This document shows positions 17,964 to 27,250 of a DNA stretch of 33,500 nt, one piece after another. The stretch lies in the NCBI GenBank assembly GCA_016844465.1, contig JAERMO010000001.1, positions 1-33,500 on the forward strand, written 5' to 3'. Source of the DNA: Nitrosarchaeum sp. Lineage in GTDB: Archaea; Thermoproteota; Nitrososphaeria; Nitrososphaerales; Nitrosopumilaceae. The notes beneath the pieces are model-generated. The model searched no databases. It saw only the letters and a program-made list of their open reading frames with translations, and was not told where the DNA came from. A program made the translations under genes and the position numbers. The stretch's first letter is position 1. The number at the start of each line of letters is the position of its first letter.

Positions 17964-18404
17964 ATGAACAAGATGATTCTATTTGGATTTGTTTTTCTTT
18001 TATTTCCTTTGAATAGTTCCTTTGGTGCAACTCAAATGTTTGGCAATAATGTTATCTTTGTATTTGTGCAGACAACTGTAAGAAACGCTGATGGGCAACT
18101 GGTAGTGTATTTGGAATCTGCAAAATTCACCGATCTTAATTTGAGTGCCATTGAATCATTTTTAGATTTTGAGGCATCACGCGGAAAGGATCCAGTAATT
18201 ACAATTGATGGAGGCCAATATCAGGTGATACGACGGGTACAATCACAGACATTTGAGACTGAAGATCTAGTAGCAAGTACCATTTTATCTGATAATGTGG
18301 ATGGAAAACCTGTTTTGCTTGCAAGATTTGCACATGATGGATATACTGCCATTCCAGGTGATACTCTGGAATCAATGTGGACTTTTATTCGACCTGTCGC
18401 TTAG
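17964..18404 (+). CDS. Secreted protein of unknown function
   Basis: Clear N-terminal signal-peptide-like segment MNKMILFGFVFLLFPLNSSFGATQ; no recognised domain. Confidence 0.7.
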   Translation: MNKMILFGFVFLLFPLNSSFGATQMFGNNVIFVFVQTTVRNADGQLVVYLESAKFTDLNLSAIESFLDFEASRGKDPVITIDGGQYQVIRRVQSQTFETEDLVASTILSDNVDGKPVLLARFAHDGYTAIPGDTLESMWTFIRPVA

Positions 18405-19607
18405 TAACACTCCAACTCCTATTGCAAAAAACACTACCAGTGGCACAAATCTGTATGGCTGATTTGTCTGGTTTGTAAAGCCTGTAAGTATTGGAGCAAT
18501 TAAGAGCATTCCTGAAATAAACAACATCATTGATTCACCGTGTTTTACTCCGTGTCTTGATACAATGAATAGACCTATTATTAATGGAATCATAAATAAT
18601 ATAATTAATCCGTCAAATCTTAATTGATTTGCAAATGATACAAATCCCATCCAAAATTCTTTAGAATTAAATTCTTCTTGAGTAGCTTCACCTGATGATT
18701 TTCCTACGGCTGCAACTCCACCAACTAAAATTATTCCTACAACTATTCCTACAGTTATCATTTTTTGTCTTTTAGATATGTTGCTCCTTAAAATAAAATA
18801 AATTGACATTGGTAGAAAAACTGCAGTTAGTGCCTTGGAGAATATGGACACTAAATATGATATGGGAGATAATGGCCAAAATCTGTAAGCTGCATACAAT
18901 GATACAAGATAAAACAAAATCCAGAAATTATCATATGTTACTGATGTATCATATGTCAAAAATACACTACTTTGCATCAAAATTACTACTGAAATTATTC
19001 CTGCAAATCTTTTGTTTGTGATTGTCTTTGTAAGAAAATAAGTTGTAATTAGTAGAGATATGCTTGCGAGTAGTGGGATTACTTTATAATTTCCAAACAG
19101 AACCATTGAAGACTTTAGGAAAAAATATTTTACGTGCGGTTCAAAGTTTGTGATTTGATCTGGCGACCATGTCTCTAAACGATCCTTTACTCCCTGATAA
19201 TCTTTTAGTGTTTCTTCTTTTAATAATTCTCCCACACTGGCAGCAGTGTAGATTATCAATAATACTAGTAATACAATGAACGCATATTTTTTTGATATTT
19301 CAAAAGAGAAAATTTTTTTAAAAATTGATGATAGAAAATTTGGTAGCCTATTTTTAAAATATAGAAATCCCAGTGCAAAAATAATAATATTTGATACTAT
19401 TACTCCACCTGACCATACTCCTGTTTCATAGGGGTCAGGCGTAACTGGATCTATTCCAGGAATTTTCACAGTATCAGATGCTAGAATTAATGCTGGAAAT
19501 ATTACAGAGACAAAACTAATTACTACAATTGATATAGAAAACAGAAATACAATCCACGATATCAAATTTGAGCCTGATTTGTGTACTGGATCGTTTTTTT
19601 TCGCCAA
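18372..19607 (-). CDS. Polytopic membrane protein, possible GT-C/PMT-like glycosyltransferase
   Basis: About 10 hydrophobic segments; located next to a GT4 glycosyltransferase; C-terminus overlaps the convergent ORF by 33 nt. Confidence 0.7.
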   Translation of the reverse strand: MAKKNDPVHKSGSNLISWIVFLFSISIVVISFVSVIFPALILASDTVKIPGIDPVTPDPYETGVWSGGVIVSNIIIFALGFLYFKNRLPNFLSSIFKKIFSFEISKKYAFIVLLVLLIIYTAASVGELLKEETLKDYQGVKDRLETWSPDQITNFEPHVKYFFLKSSMVLFGNYKVIPLLASISLLITTYFLTKTITNKRFAGIISVVILMQSSVFLTYDTSVTYDNFWILFYLVSLYAAYRFWPLSPISYLVSIFSKALTAVFLPMSIYFILRSNISKRQKMITVGIVVGIILVGGVAAVGKSSGEATQEEFNSKEFWMGFVSFANQLRFDGLIILFMIPLIIGLFIVSRHGVKHGESMMLFISGMLLIAPILTGFTNQTNQPYRFVPLVVFFAIGVGVLLSDRSNKSPH

Positions 19608-19628
19608 ATCTAAATGGATAATTTCATT

Positions 19629-20783
19629 TTAATATAATAAATCATTGTACATTTTTACAAGTTTTTCATAAAATACTTCTTGATTATATTTTGTCTTTAG
19701 CAACACATTGCCATTTTTACCCATTCTTTGTGACTCTTCTGGGTTTTTTACTAGTTTTAGAATATATTCTGCCCATTCACTTTCATCATTTGGATCTAGA
19801 ACATATCCAGTATCTCCATGAGTAATAATATCTGACATTGGTTTTAGATCTGATACTAGAACTGGTCTGTTTTGTGCAAATGCTTCTAGGATTACAAGCC
19901 CAAATCCTTCACAAAGGCTTGGAAATAATAATGCATTTGATTCTGCAAGAAGCTTGGATTTTTCTATTGGTGTTACATAACCCATAAAAATTACATTATT
20001 TTTTATTTTTTTTGCAATTTCTTGCAATGTTGTTTTATGTGGACCGTCTCCTGCAATTATTAATTTAACATTTGGATATTCTTTTATAACAATATTTAAT
20101 GCGCGTAAAATTACTTCGACATTTTTATAAAAAACTAGCCTGCCCAGATAGACAAATTGTTCTTTTTTTATCTCCATCTGTATTAATTCTTCATCTTCAA
20201 TAGTATTTGGAATTACACAAATTGGTTTTTTTGCTCCAATACGTATTATGTCATTTCTTGTTGCCTCACTTACAGTATGTATACAGTCAAATTTGAATCG
20301 CATCATTAACTTTTCAAAAAATGGAACAAGCATTGCGTTTGTATATGATACACGTGACTGTTTTGCCCATTTCTTCCAAAAATTCTTGTCATATGTAGAA
20401 AATATATCATGAATTGTTGTAATATGTGGAACTCTGGTAATTGATGAGATTAATGAACCTGCAAGAGCTGGTGAGAAATTATTTGAATGAATGATATCTA
20501 TTTTTTCTTTTTTTACAATTGACGTTCCCTTCCTGTAGGCATTAATGACATATTGTATATTTTCTAAAAAAGATGGGGGAAGACCTCCTTTGTATTCCAG
20601 TGAAGGTTTTACTGTAATAATTTTGAGATTGTCAGTCTCTTGGTATTTTTCGTGTTTGACATTGTTTGTAATTACCCATACTTTATGCCCATTTTTTGCA
20701 AGATTATTTGCAATTGTCTTAAAAACATATTCTCCACCGCCTTTTGTGGTAGAAAAAAACTGTGACAGTAAAAGTATATTCAA
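19629..20783 (-). CDS. Glycosyltransferase family 4 (GT-B)
   Basis: FFSTTKGGGEYVFKTIANNLAKNGHKVWVIT, FVYLGRLVFYKNVEVILRAL, LIIAGDGPHK, LFPSLCEGFGLVILEAFAQNRPVLVSD. Confidence 0.92.
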   Translation of the reverse strand: MNILLLSQFFSTTKGGGEYVFKTIANNLAKNGHKVWVITNNVKHEKYQETDNLKIITVKPSLEYKGGLPPSFLENIQYVINAYRKGTSIVKKEKIDIIHSNNFSPALAGSLISSITRVPHITTIHDIFSTYDKNFWKKWAKQSRVSYTNAMLVPFFEKLMMRFKFDCIHTVSEATRNDIIRIGAKKPICVIPNTIEDEELIQMEIKKEQFVYLGRLVFYKNVEVILRALNIVIKEYPNVKLIIAGDGPHKTTLQEIAKKIKNNVIFMGYVTPIEKSKLLAESNALLFPSLCEGFGLVILEAFAQNRPVLVSDLKPMSDIITHGDTGYVLDPNDESEWAEYILKLVKNPEESQRMGKNGNVLLKTKYNQEVFYEKLVKMYNDLLY

Positions 20784-20864
20784 TATTTTGAATCTAAATT
20801 AGAATGATTTGAGGGTGTCGGTATGATAAATCATTATATTGTATTCTCTGATTTTGTTTTGTAA

Positions 20865-21875
20865 ATGATTACCTTGTCTGACTTGGAAAAATTTGATCCA
20901 AGTGGAATGTATAAGATTTATGACCAGTGGCCGGAAATTGCCAAAAAAGCTTATGAATCAAATTATGATGAGGTAGCATTTAATGGAATTGATCATATAG
21001 TATTTGCTGGAATGGGTGGGTCTGGTGCAATAGGAGATTTGTTTTTTTCAATTTTATCAAAAAGTAACATACATGTTTCTCTAGTCAAAGGATATCTTCT
21101 ACCAAGAACCATAAACAAAAACACACTTGTAATTGTAACAAGCGTTTCTGGCAATTCTTTAGAAACACTAACTATATTGGAATCTGCCAATAAATTGGAT
21201 TGCTCATTAATTGCATTTTCATCAGGAGGTAAGATGGAAAGATTTTGTAAAGACAACAAAATCCATTATAGAAAAATTGAACTTTTTCATTCACCAAGAA
21301 CTTCCTTAATCAAATATGTTTATTCTATTTTAAGAATCTTAAATTCGATTCTACCAATAACTAAGGATGAAATTACTGAATCAATTAACGAGCTTGTAAA
21401 TATAAGGAATAACATTGGGTCTCATAATTTATCTGAATCAAATTACTCACTAGAATTGGCAGGCTGGATTTCTTCAATCCCTTTGATCTATTATCCACAT
21501 GGTTTGGAATCAACTGCGATCAGATTTAAATCGTCATTACAGGAAAATGCCAAATCACATGCAATCATTGAAGATGTAATTGAAGCATGTCATAATGGAA
21601 TAGTTGCCTGGGAAAAAACATCTTCAATACAACCGATATTGATTCGTGGTAAAGATGATTATATAAAAACAAAAGAAAGATGGGAAATTATCAAAGAGTA
21701 CTTTTCAAAGAACAAAATTGATTTCAAAGAAGTTTATAGCATTAATGGTAACATTCTTTCAAAAATAATAGTTTTAACATACCTTCTTGATTATTCGTCC
21801 ATTTACAACGCAGTTATAAATAAAATTGATCCTACTCCTGTAAGACCGATTGATTTTATAAAAAGTAAATTGTAG
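20865..21875 (+). CDS. Bifunctional phosphoglucose/phosphomannose isomerase
   Basis: HIVFAGMGGSGAIGDLF, LVIVTSVSGNSLETLTILESA (SIS domains), PHGLESTAIRFKSSLQENAKSHA. Confidence 0.9.
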   Translation: MITLSDLEKFDPSGMYKIYDQWPEIAKKAYESNYDEVAFNGIDHIVFAGMGGSGAIGDLFFSILSKSNIHVSLVKGYLLPRTINKNTLVIVTSVSGNSLETLTILESANKLDCSLIAFSSGGKMERFCKDNKIHYRKIELFHSPRTSLIKYVYSILRILNSILPITKDEITESINELVNIRNNIGSHNLSESNYSLELAGWISSIPLIYYPHGLESTAIRFKSSLQENAKSHAIIEDVIEACHNGIVAWEKTSSIQPILIRGKDDYIKTKERWEIIKEYFSKNKIDFKEVYSINGNILSKIIVLTYLLDYSSIYNAVINKIDPTPVRPIDFIKSKL

Positions 21876-22021
21876 AGATTCTTATTTTTGATTATCATTG
21901 CTATCATTATCTATATAATTTTAATTAATATGTAATATTTTATTGTGATACCGATACAATGAATTTATGATAATATAAAAAAACTAATTATATTAGTAAA
22001 TATTTCATATTTTTAATTATA

Positions 22022-22672
22022 TTGGATAATAATAATGCTGATGAATTTGTTGAACATATGCTTGTTTATGATAGTAAATCAAAATTAATTCGTAATCTAT
22101 TTTGGAATAGAATTTTTACGTCAATCAAATTTGCAGAAATTAAAAACAATTCTATTGTGTTGGATATAGGTTGTAATACTGGGCATTTACTTAAATCTAT
22201 TCGTAAAATAAATACAAATTGTGAATGTTGGGGTATGGATATTGAACCAAAAATTACTACCCTAAAAATAGATAAATGTAATTTTCAAGTAGGCGATACA
22301 AGAAAAATGCCATTTGCGGAAAATTATTTTACAATTATTTTTGCTTTAGATATTTTAGAACACATTAAAGATATTGAAAAAGCCATCAAAGAAATTTATC
22401 GAGTTCTTAAACCTGGTGGAACGTTTATTCTTTGTGGACCAACTGAATCTTGGTTTTATAAATTTTGTAGATTTTTACATTTTGGAGTTTATTCAAAAAA
22501 TGTTAAATGTGATAAGCCTGGTTTTCGTGGAGAAATTGACTATCATTTTCATACAATAGATGAAATTCAAAGAAAATTTGAAAAAAATGGATTTAAAAAA
22601 ATTAAACAGAAATCACTTCCTACATTTCCAATCCCTTCTTTATTTCGTATAACTCGTTTTCAAAAGATCTAA
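22022..22672 (+). CDS. Class I SAM-dependent methyltransferase
   Basis: VLDIGCNTGHLLKSI, FALDILEHIKDIEKAIKEIYRVLKPGGTFILCGP. Confidence 0.88.
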   Translation: MDNNNADEFVEHMLVYDSKSKLIRNLFWNRIFTSIKFAEIKNNSIVLDIGCNTGHLLKSIRKINTNCECWGMDIEPKITTLKIDKCNFQVGDTRKMPFAENYFTIIFALDILEHIKDIEKAIKEIYRVLKPGGTFILCGPTESWFYKFCRFLHFGVYSKNVKCDKPGFRGEIDYHFHTIDEIQRKFEKNGFKKIKQKSLPTFPIPSLFRITRFQKI

Positions 22673-22684
22673 TACTTTTTCTAA

Positions 22685-23631
22685 TTAAAATTTAATTTTT
22701 TTAATAAAAAATTTGCTGAACACAATACCTACAAAAGTAGCAAGCCAAAGTGTAAATAATCTTACCAGTATTACTGCTGCTGCAGATAATGCAAGGTCAT
22801 TTGTAAATTTTGTAAATAATGTTAACATGCTACCCTCCGTCACAATTAAGCCTCCAGGTATGAATGAAAGGAATCCAAACAGGACTCCAGTAAAATAAAT
22901 CTGCGCTGATACCAAGTAACCTAGATCAATTCCAATTTGATTTAACAATGCAACGATTGCAAATATTTCAAAAATTTTTGCAGCAGTTGTTATAACTATA
23001 CCTTCAATTGAATTCCTAAAGTTTGTTAAAATTCTAAAAGAATCATATGAATTTTCTATGCCATATTCTAATTTATTTAAAAATTTAATTTTATTTGTTA
23101 ATTTTTTGAAAAAAAGAAATATTGATTTTATTCGTATTATTCCAAAAAATCCAACTGATAATATTATCCCTACAATAGAAATTATCTTAACTTCAAAAAT
23201 ACTTGGAATTGTAAATGTAATTAATAATATTATTAAAACTGAATTAAGCTCATTCCATTTTTCTACCAAAATAATCGAAAAGGTTCTTGAGATCGGTTCA
23301 TCTGTCTCATTTTTAATAAACTGCGATTTAATTACCGTGCCTATATTTCCTGGTGTTAAACCAAATCCAAGTCCAGCGAAATAGATTGATACATTCTGTT
23401 TAAGCGTTAAAGAAATATTTAGTGATTTTTCTAGTCTATGAAATCTTATAGCAAGTAAAAAATACTAATACTCATTAGAAACAACGTTAAGGCTATTGTT
23501 TCAAAATTAATTTTCATTAAGATGTTTGAAAACTTTTCCACATCTGCATAAAAAACTAATACGACATATAGAAAAAATACTAGAATAATGATTATAACTA
23601 GATTATTTTTTTTAAAAAAATGACATATCAA
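22685..23631 (-). pseudogene. AglD/UPF0104 (LPG-synthase-TM, flippase-like) integral membrane protein split by a frameshift at an A6 tract (23457-23462)
   Basis: ORF 23446..23631(-) ends ...FLMSISIFYLL*. The shifted frame continues LAIRFHRLEKSLNISLTLKQNVSIYFAGLGFGLTPGNIGTVIKSQFIKNETDEPISRTFSIILVEKWNELN straight into ORF 22685..23269(-). Confidence 0.8.
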
Positions 23632-23634
23632 AAA

Positions 23635-24516
23635 TTATTGTTGAGGTAAATTCTGAATGGTGGAAAATGTTTTTTTAGCATTTTCAACTGACGAGGTTCC
23701 TATTACTAAAGTACTTATCTTTGGTAAAGATGAAAGATATTTCATTGATTCCTCTAATCCTATGTATCCACCTGCCATAACACTCATAGCTATTACTTTT
23801 CCATCATATTTTTCAAGTGATCTCTCACATGATTCTCGTGATGGATTCATTTGAAATCCTATTTTATTAAATGACGTCATTACTGTGGGGAAATTAACAT
23901 TCCATTCTTCCATTTTTGAAACCAGTAATGGAAAATTCTTCGTTACTACCCCAACTTCTAATTTATAATTTTTTTCAATATGTTCCTTGAATACCTGTAA
24001 AATTTTCTTGACTCCCAAACCGAGAGCCAAATCTGTTACAACATCATGTAAAAAAACTGTTTTAATTTTTGAATTTTCTAATTTTGTCATTTCTATATCT
24101 ATCAACACTCTAAACAAATCATAAAAATCATTTTTTACAACTCCCAATCCACCTTTTGCAAGAATTTGAATTTTTTTTCTAAATCCTACTGATCCTAATA
24201 CATCTTTTAAAGTATTCATCATTCCATTTTCATTAACTTTGGATACATAACCTTGTGCATATGGTAGAATTGGATGAATATTGATTCGTTCCATTATGTT
24301 TGAATTGTTTTTTAGAAAGGTGATTAAATTTTTTAATTCTGGATGAGTAGAAAAAACCACATCTTTTACTCCGTTATCCAATGCTGTATTAATAACAGCA
24401 AGTATGTTGTTGAAATTCTGTGAATTTTTAGATTTATTTCGAGCGATTTCTTGTGAAAGATGATTTACACCAAAAAATGGGTTATCTCCTAAAAAAACAG
24501 AATATTTTTTATTCAA
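23635..24516 (-). CDS. Uncharacterised TIM-barrel protein, distantly aldo/keto-reductase-like
   Basis: FLGDNPFFGVNHLSQE N-terminus, alternating beta/alpha pattern, C-terminal STLVIGTSSVENAKKTFSTIQ resembling the AKR end motif; overlaps the upstream Gfo/Idh/MocA gene by 8 nt. Confidence 0.65.
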   Translation of the reverse strand: MNKKYSVFLGDNPFFGVNHLSQEIARNKSKNSQNFNNILAVINTALDNGVKDVVFSTHPELKNLITFLKNNSNIMERINIHPILPYAQGYVSKVNENGMMNTLKDVLGSVGFRKKIQILAKGGLGVVKNDFYDLFRVLIDIEMTKLENSKIKTVFLHDVVTDLALGLGVKKILQVFKEHIEKNYKLEVGVVTKNFPLLVSKMEEWNVNFPTVMTSFNKIGFQMNPSRESCERSLEKYDGKVIAMSVMAGGYIGLEESMKYLSSLPKISTLVIGTSSVENAKKTFSTIQNLPQQ

Positions 24517-25540
24517 TATACTTCACTTTTAAAAAACTATTACTTTTTACTGACTCATATGCATAATGAATTACACTTTGAACTTTGCTAGCTTCAAATA
24601 CATTTACTAATGATTGTTTATTATTTGTGAATGCAGATATGACATGAATATCTTCTTTGGTATAATCAGCACCACCAATGTCTATTGGTACTCCTGTACA
24701 AAACGTTTGTTTGTAGATTGTATCCTCTTGTTTTTCTAATCCGGGAACTAACTTTTTTAAAGCAATTTTTATGCAATCTTCATTTACTATTATTTGCCCA
24801 TTATCTCCATTAATTTCCAATGTAATTTCTGGTAAACGATAACCTTTCTTGCTCCATGATGTGCTTAATGAACCTTTAATATTGTTGACAAAATTAAATT
24901 GTACTTCTGCCTCATCTTCTACATCTTCTGAGTATATTGATCTGATTTTTGCAGAAACGTCTTTTATGTCTCCAAAATACCAATGTAAAAGATCAATTAC
25001 ATGACTACCAAAATCAAGTAATACTCCTCCACCACTTATTTTTTTATTTGAACGCCATCCTTTTGGTTTTGAAAAGACATTTGCTGCATACATTGTAGAT
25101 TTAACTGTATCAATTTGACCTAAAACTTTGAGATCTAATAATGATTTTACCTTTACAAATGTATCAATAAATCTTCGATTAAATCCAACATAGTGTTGTA
25201 TATTTGATTTTTTTAATTCACTACACAGTTTTTTTGTCTCATTAAAATTTCCAGAAATAGGTTTTTCCATGAAAAAACTTATTTTATTATTTATACATGC
25301 CAATGCAATTGGAACATGTGTCGACACTGGCGTGGTGATATAAGCTAAATCAATATTTTCTGATTCAAACATCTTTTCATAATCTTCGTAAACTTTTACA
25401 TTGTCTAATGAACTTTTAATATAATTTGAAATCAGCTTTTCTTTTTCTGTAATTGCTATCAAATTTACATCTTTTAATGAATTTAATATTCCTGCATGTA
25501 ATAACCCCATTTTACCTAGTCCTATTACAGCAACATTCAT
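24509..25540 (-). CDS. Gfo/Idh/MocA-family oxidoreductase
   Basis: MNVAVIGLGKMGLLHAGIL, YITTPVSTHVPIALACINNKISFFMEKPISGN, GGGVLLDFGSHVIDLLHWYFGD. Confidence 0.93.
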   Translation of the reverse strand: MNVAVIGLGKMGLLHAGILNSLKDVNLIAITEKEKLISNYIKSSLDNVKVYEDYEKMFESENIDLAYITTPVSTHVPIALACINNKISFFMEKPISGNFNETKKLCSELKKSNIQHYVGFNRRFIDTFVKVKSLLDLKVLGQIDTVKSTMYAANVFSKPKGWRSNKKISGGGVLLDFGSHVIDLLHWYFGDIKDVSAKIRSIYSEDVEDEAEVQFNFVNNIKGSLSTSWSKKGYRLPEITLEINGDNGQIIVNEDCIKIALKKLVPGLEKQEDTIYKQTFCTGVPIDIGGADYTKEDIHVISAFTNNKQSLVNVFEASKVQSVIHYAYESVKSNSFLKVKYIE

Positions 25541-25577
25541 GTTATTTCTATGAAATTAGTGTATTTCTAGTAAGTGT

Positions 25578-26267
25578 CTATTTTTTAATAAAGCACATTT
25601 GGCTAAATCCAAGTCCTGACAAAAAACTATGAGACAATGGTTCAATTATTGAATCTAATTTTGTTTTAACAGGGATCATCATGTAGGGATCAGTGCTAAT
25701 TATTTCACATTGTAAATCTCTCAAAGTATTTTTTGCCAACTTTGGTAAAAAAACAAACTTGTGTTTTCCTTCCTCTACTTTCATTTTTAATTTTTCTGCA
25801 ACATATAGCGCAGGTGCCCATAATGGATTCGGAGTTGTTATTATACCAATACCTCCTATTTTTAACAGTCTGTACACTTCCAAAATAAGTTTTTTTTGAT
25901 ATGGCACGTGTTCAAGAACGTCTTGACAAAATATAAAATCAAATAATTCTGATTTGAGAGGAAGATTACATGCATCGCCTACAAACAAATTTTTTGAAAC
26001 ATTATTCTTAATTTTTGTTTTTCTAACCATCCCTTCAGAAATATCCGTTCCTACAGAAAAATCAAAATTATTACTAGCAATTTCAAAGGATTCTCCTGTT
26101 CCTAAACCGATCTCAAGATAACTTCCGTTTTTGATTTTAATCTGTTCTAAAATTGTTTTCAATTTCTGTTTTGATTTTTCTAAAAATGATTTATTTCTAC
26201 GTTCATCATAATCTGTCGCCCACTCCTCAAAAAATTCTTTTTCAAACTTTTTTTTGGTACTTATCAA
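25578..26267 (-). CDS. Class I SAM-dependent methyltransferase
   Basis: YLEIGLGTGESFEIA, FIFCQDVLEHVPYQKKLILEVYRLLKIGGIGIITTPNP. Confidence 0.88.
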   Translation of the reverse strand: MISTKKKFEKEFFEEWATDYDERRNKSFLEKSKQKLKTILEQIKIKNGSYLEIGLGTGESFEIASNNFDFSVGTDISEGMVRKTKIKNNVSKNLFVGDACNLPLKSELFDFIFCQDVLEHVPYQKKLILEVYRLLKIGGIGIITTPNPLWAPALYVAEKLKMKVEEGKHKFVFLPKLAKNTLRDLQCEIISTDPYMMIPVKTKLDSIIEPLSHSFLSGLGFSQMCFIKK

Positions 26268-26290
26268 TTTAGATTACACTCCTTTTAATT

Positions 26291-27250
26291 TTAATTTTTA
26301 TGATTTATCAAATATTCTATTCTTCTTCTAGATCTAACCACTAATTCTGAAACAAGTCCAATTACTAATGACATTATTCCAGTAACAAAAAGGAGGGTAG
26401 CTAGAATTACTGATGGTAGAGATATAATATTTCCCAGTATTATTTTTTCATACACAATCTGACTAATTGGAATTAAACCAATTAGAAAAAATCCAATTGT
26501 TATAAGACCAAAAAACTTGATTGGATTGATATTCATAGTTATGAACAATAATGTTTTTGAAATCTTTATTCCATCACTTAATGGATTTAATTTTGTTTGT
26601 GATTCTTTTCTTTTACCGTATTTTATAGGGATTTCCTGAACTCTGTATCCTTTTGCTAACGCCTCTACTGTCATTTCAACCTCTATCTCAAAACTATCAC
26701 TAAATAAAATCAAGTCTTTAAAAACCTCTCTTCGTAAAACTCTGTATCCAGAAAGAGAATCAGTTACATTTGTTTTTAAAGAAAAATTTATTGTTTTATT
26801 AAATAATTTATTTCCAAGATAATTAAATTTAGAAATTGAACCTTTTTCTCTATCTCCTAAAACTCTTGAGCCTACCACCATGTCAGCCTTATCACTCAAA
26901 ACAGGTTCCAGCAAAGAATTCAAATCATTAACTGAATATGTTCCATCACCATCAATAAAGACAATTACATCTGCCTCAGTGGCATCTACTGCTTCTCTCA
27001 TGGCGCTCCCTTTTCCTTTTCTTCTTTGTTGAAGTACTATGACATTTTCTTCATTACAAATTTCAACTGTCTTATCAGTTGAACCTCCATCAATGACCAA
27101 AATCGAATTTTGAGCAATACAATTGAAATTTCTAATATCGCTAATTAATTCTCGGATGGAACTTTCTTCATTTAAGGTAGGTATGATTATTTCCACCTTT
27201 TGCTCATTCTTTGCTTTCAAATTTTTGCTCATTTCTAATGCTAAATCCAT
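26291..27250 (-). CDS. Glycosyltransferase family 2, dolichol/polyprenyl-phosphate sugar synthase-like with C-terminal TM helices
   Basis: KVEIIIPTLNEESSIRELI, ILVIDGGSTDKTVEIC, ADVIVFIDGDGTYSVNDL, VGSRVLGDREKGS, DSLSGYRVLRREV; two C-terminal TM segments. Confidence 0.92.
   Translation of the reverse strand: MDLALEMSKNLKAKNEQKVEIIIPTLNEESSIRELISDIRNFNCIAQNSILVIDGGSTDKTVEICNEENVIVLQQRRKGKGSAMREAVDATEADVIVFIDGDGTYSVNDLNSLLEPVLSDKADMVVGSRVLGDREKGSISKFNYLGNKLFNKTINFSLKTNVTDSLSGYRVLRREVFKDLILFSDSFEIEVEMTVEALAKGYRVQEIPIKYGKRKESQTKLNPLSDGIKISKTLLFITMNINPIKFFGLITIGFFLIGLIPISQIVYEKIILGNIISLPSVILATLLFVTGIMSLVIGLVSELVVRSRRRIEYLINHKN

Noticed and set aside
21876-22021. Extremely AT-rich gap checked for repeats, a CRISPR leader or att sites
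   Set aside because: No direct repeats or tRNA-derived att-like sequence found by eye; probably an ordinary promoter region.
22713-23384. Plus-strand ORFs 22713..22898 and 23058..23384
   Set aside because: Antisense to the frameshifted AglD-like gene, whose minus-strand translation is clearly transmembrane and family-like.
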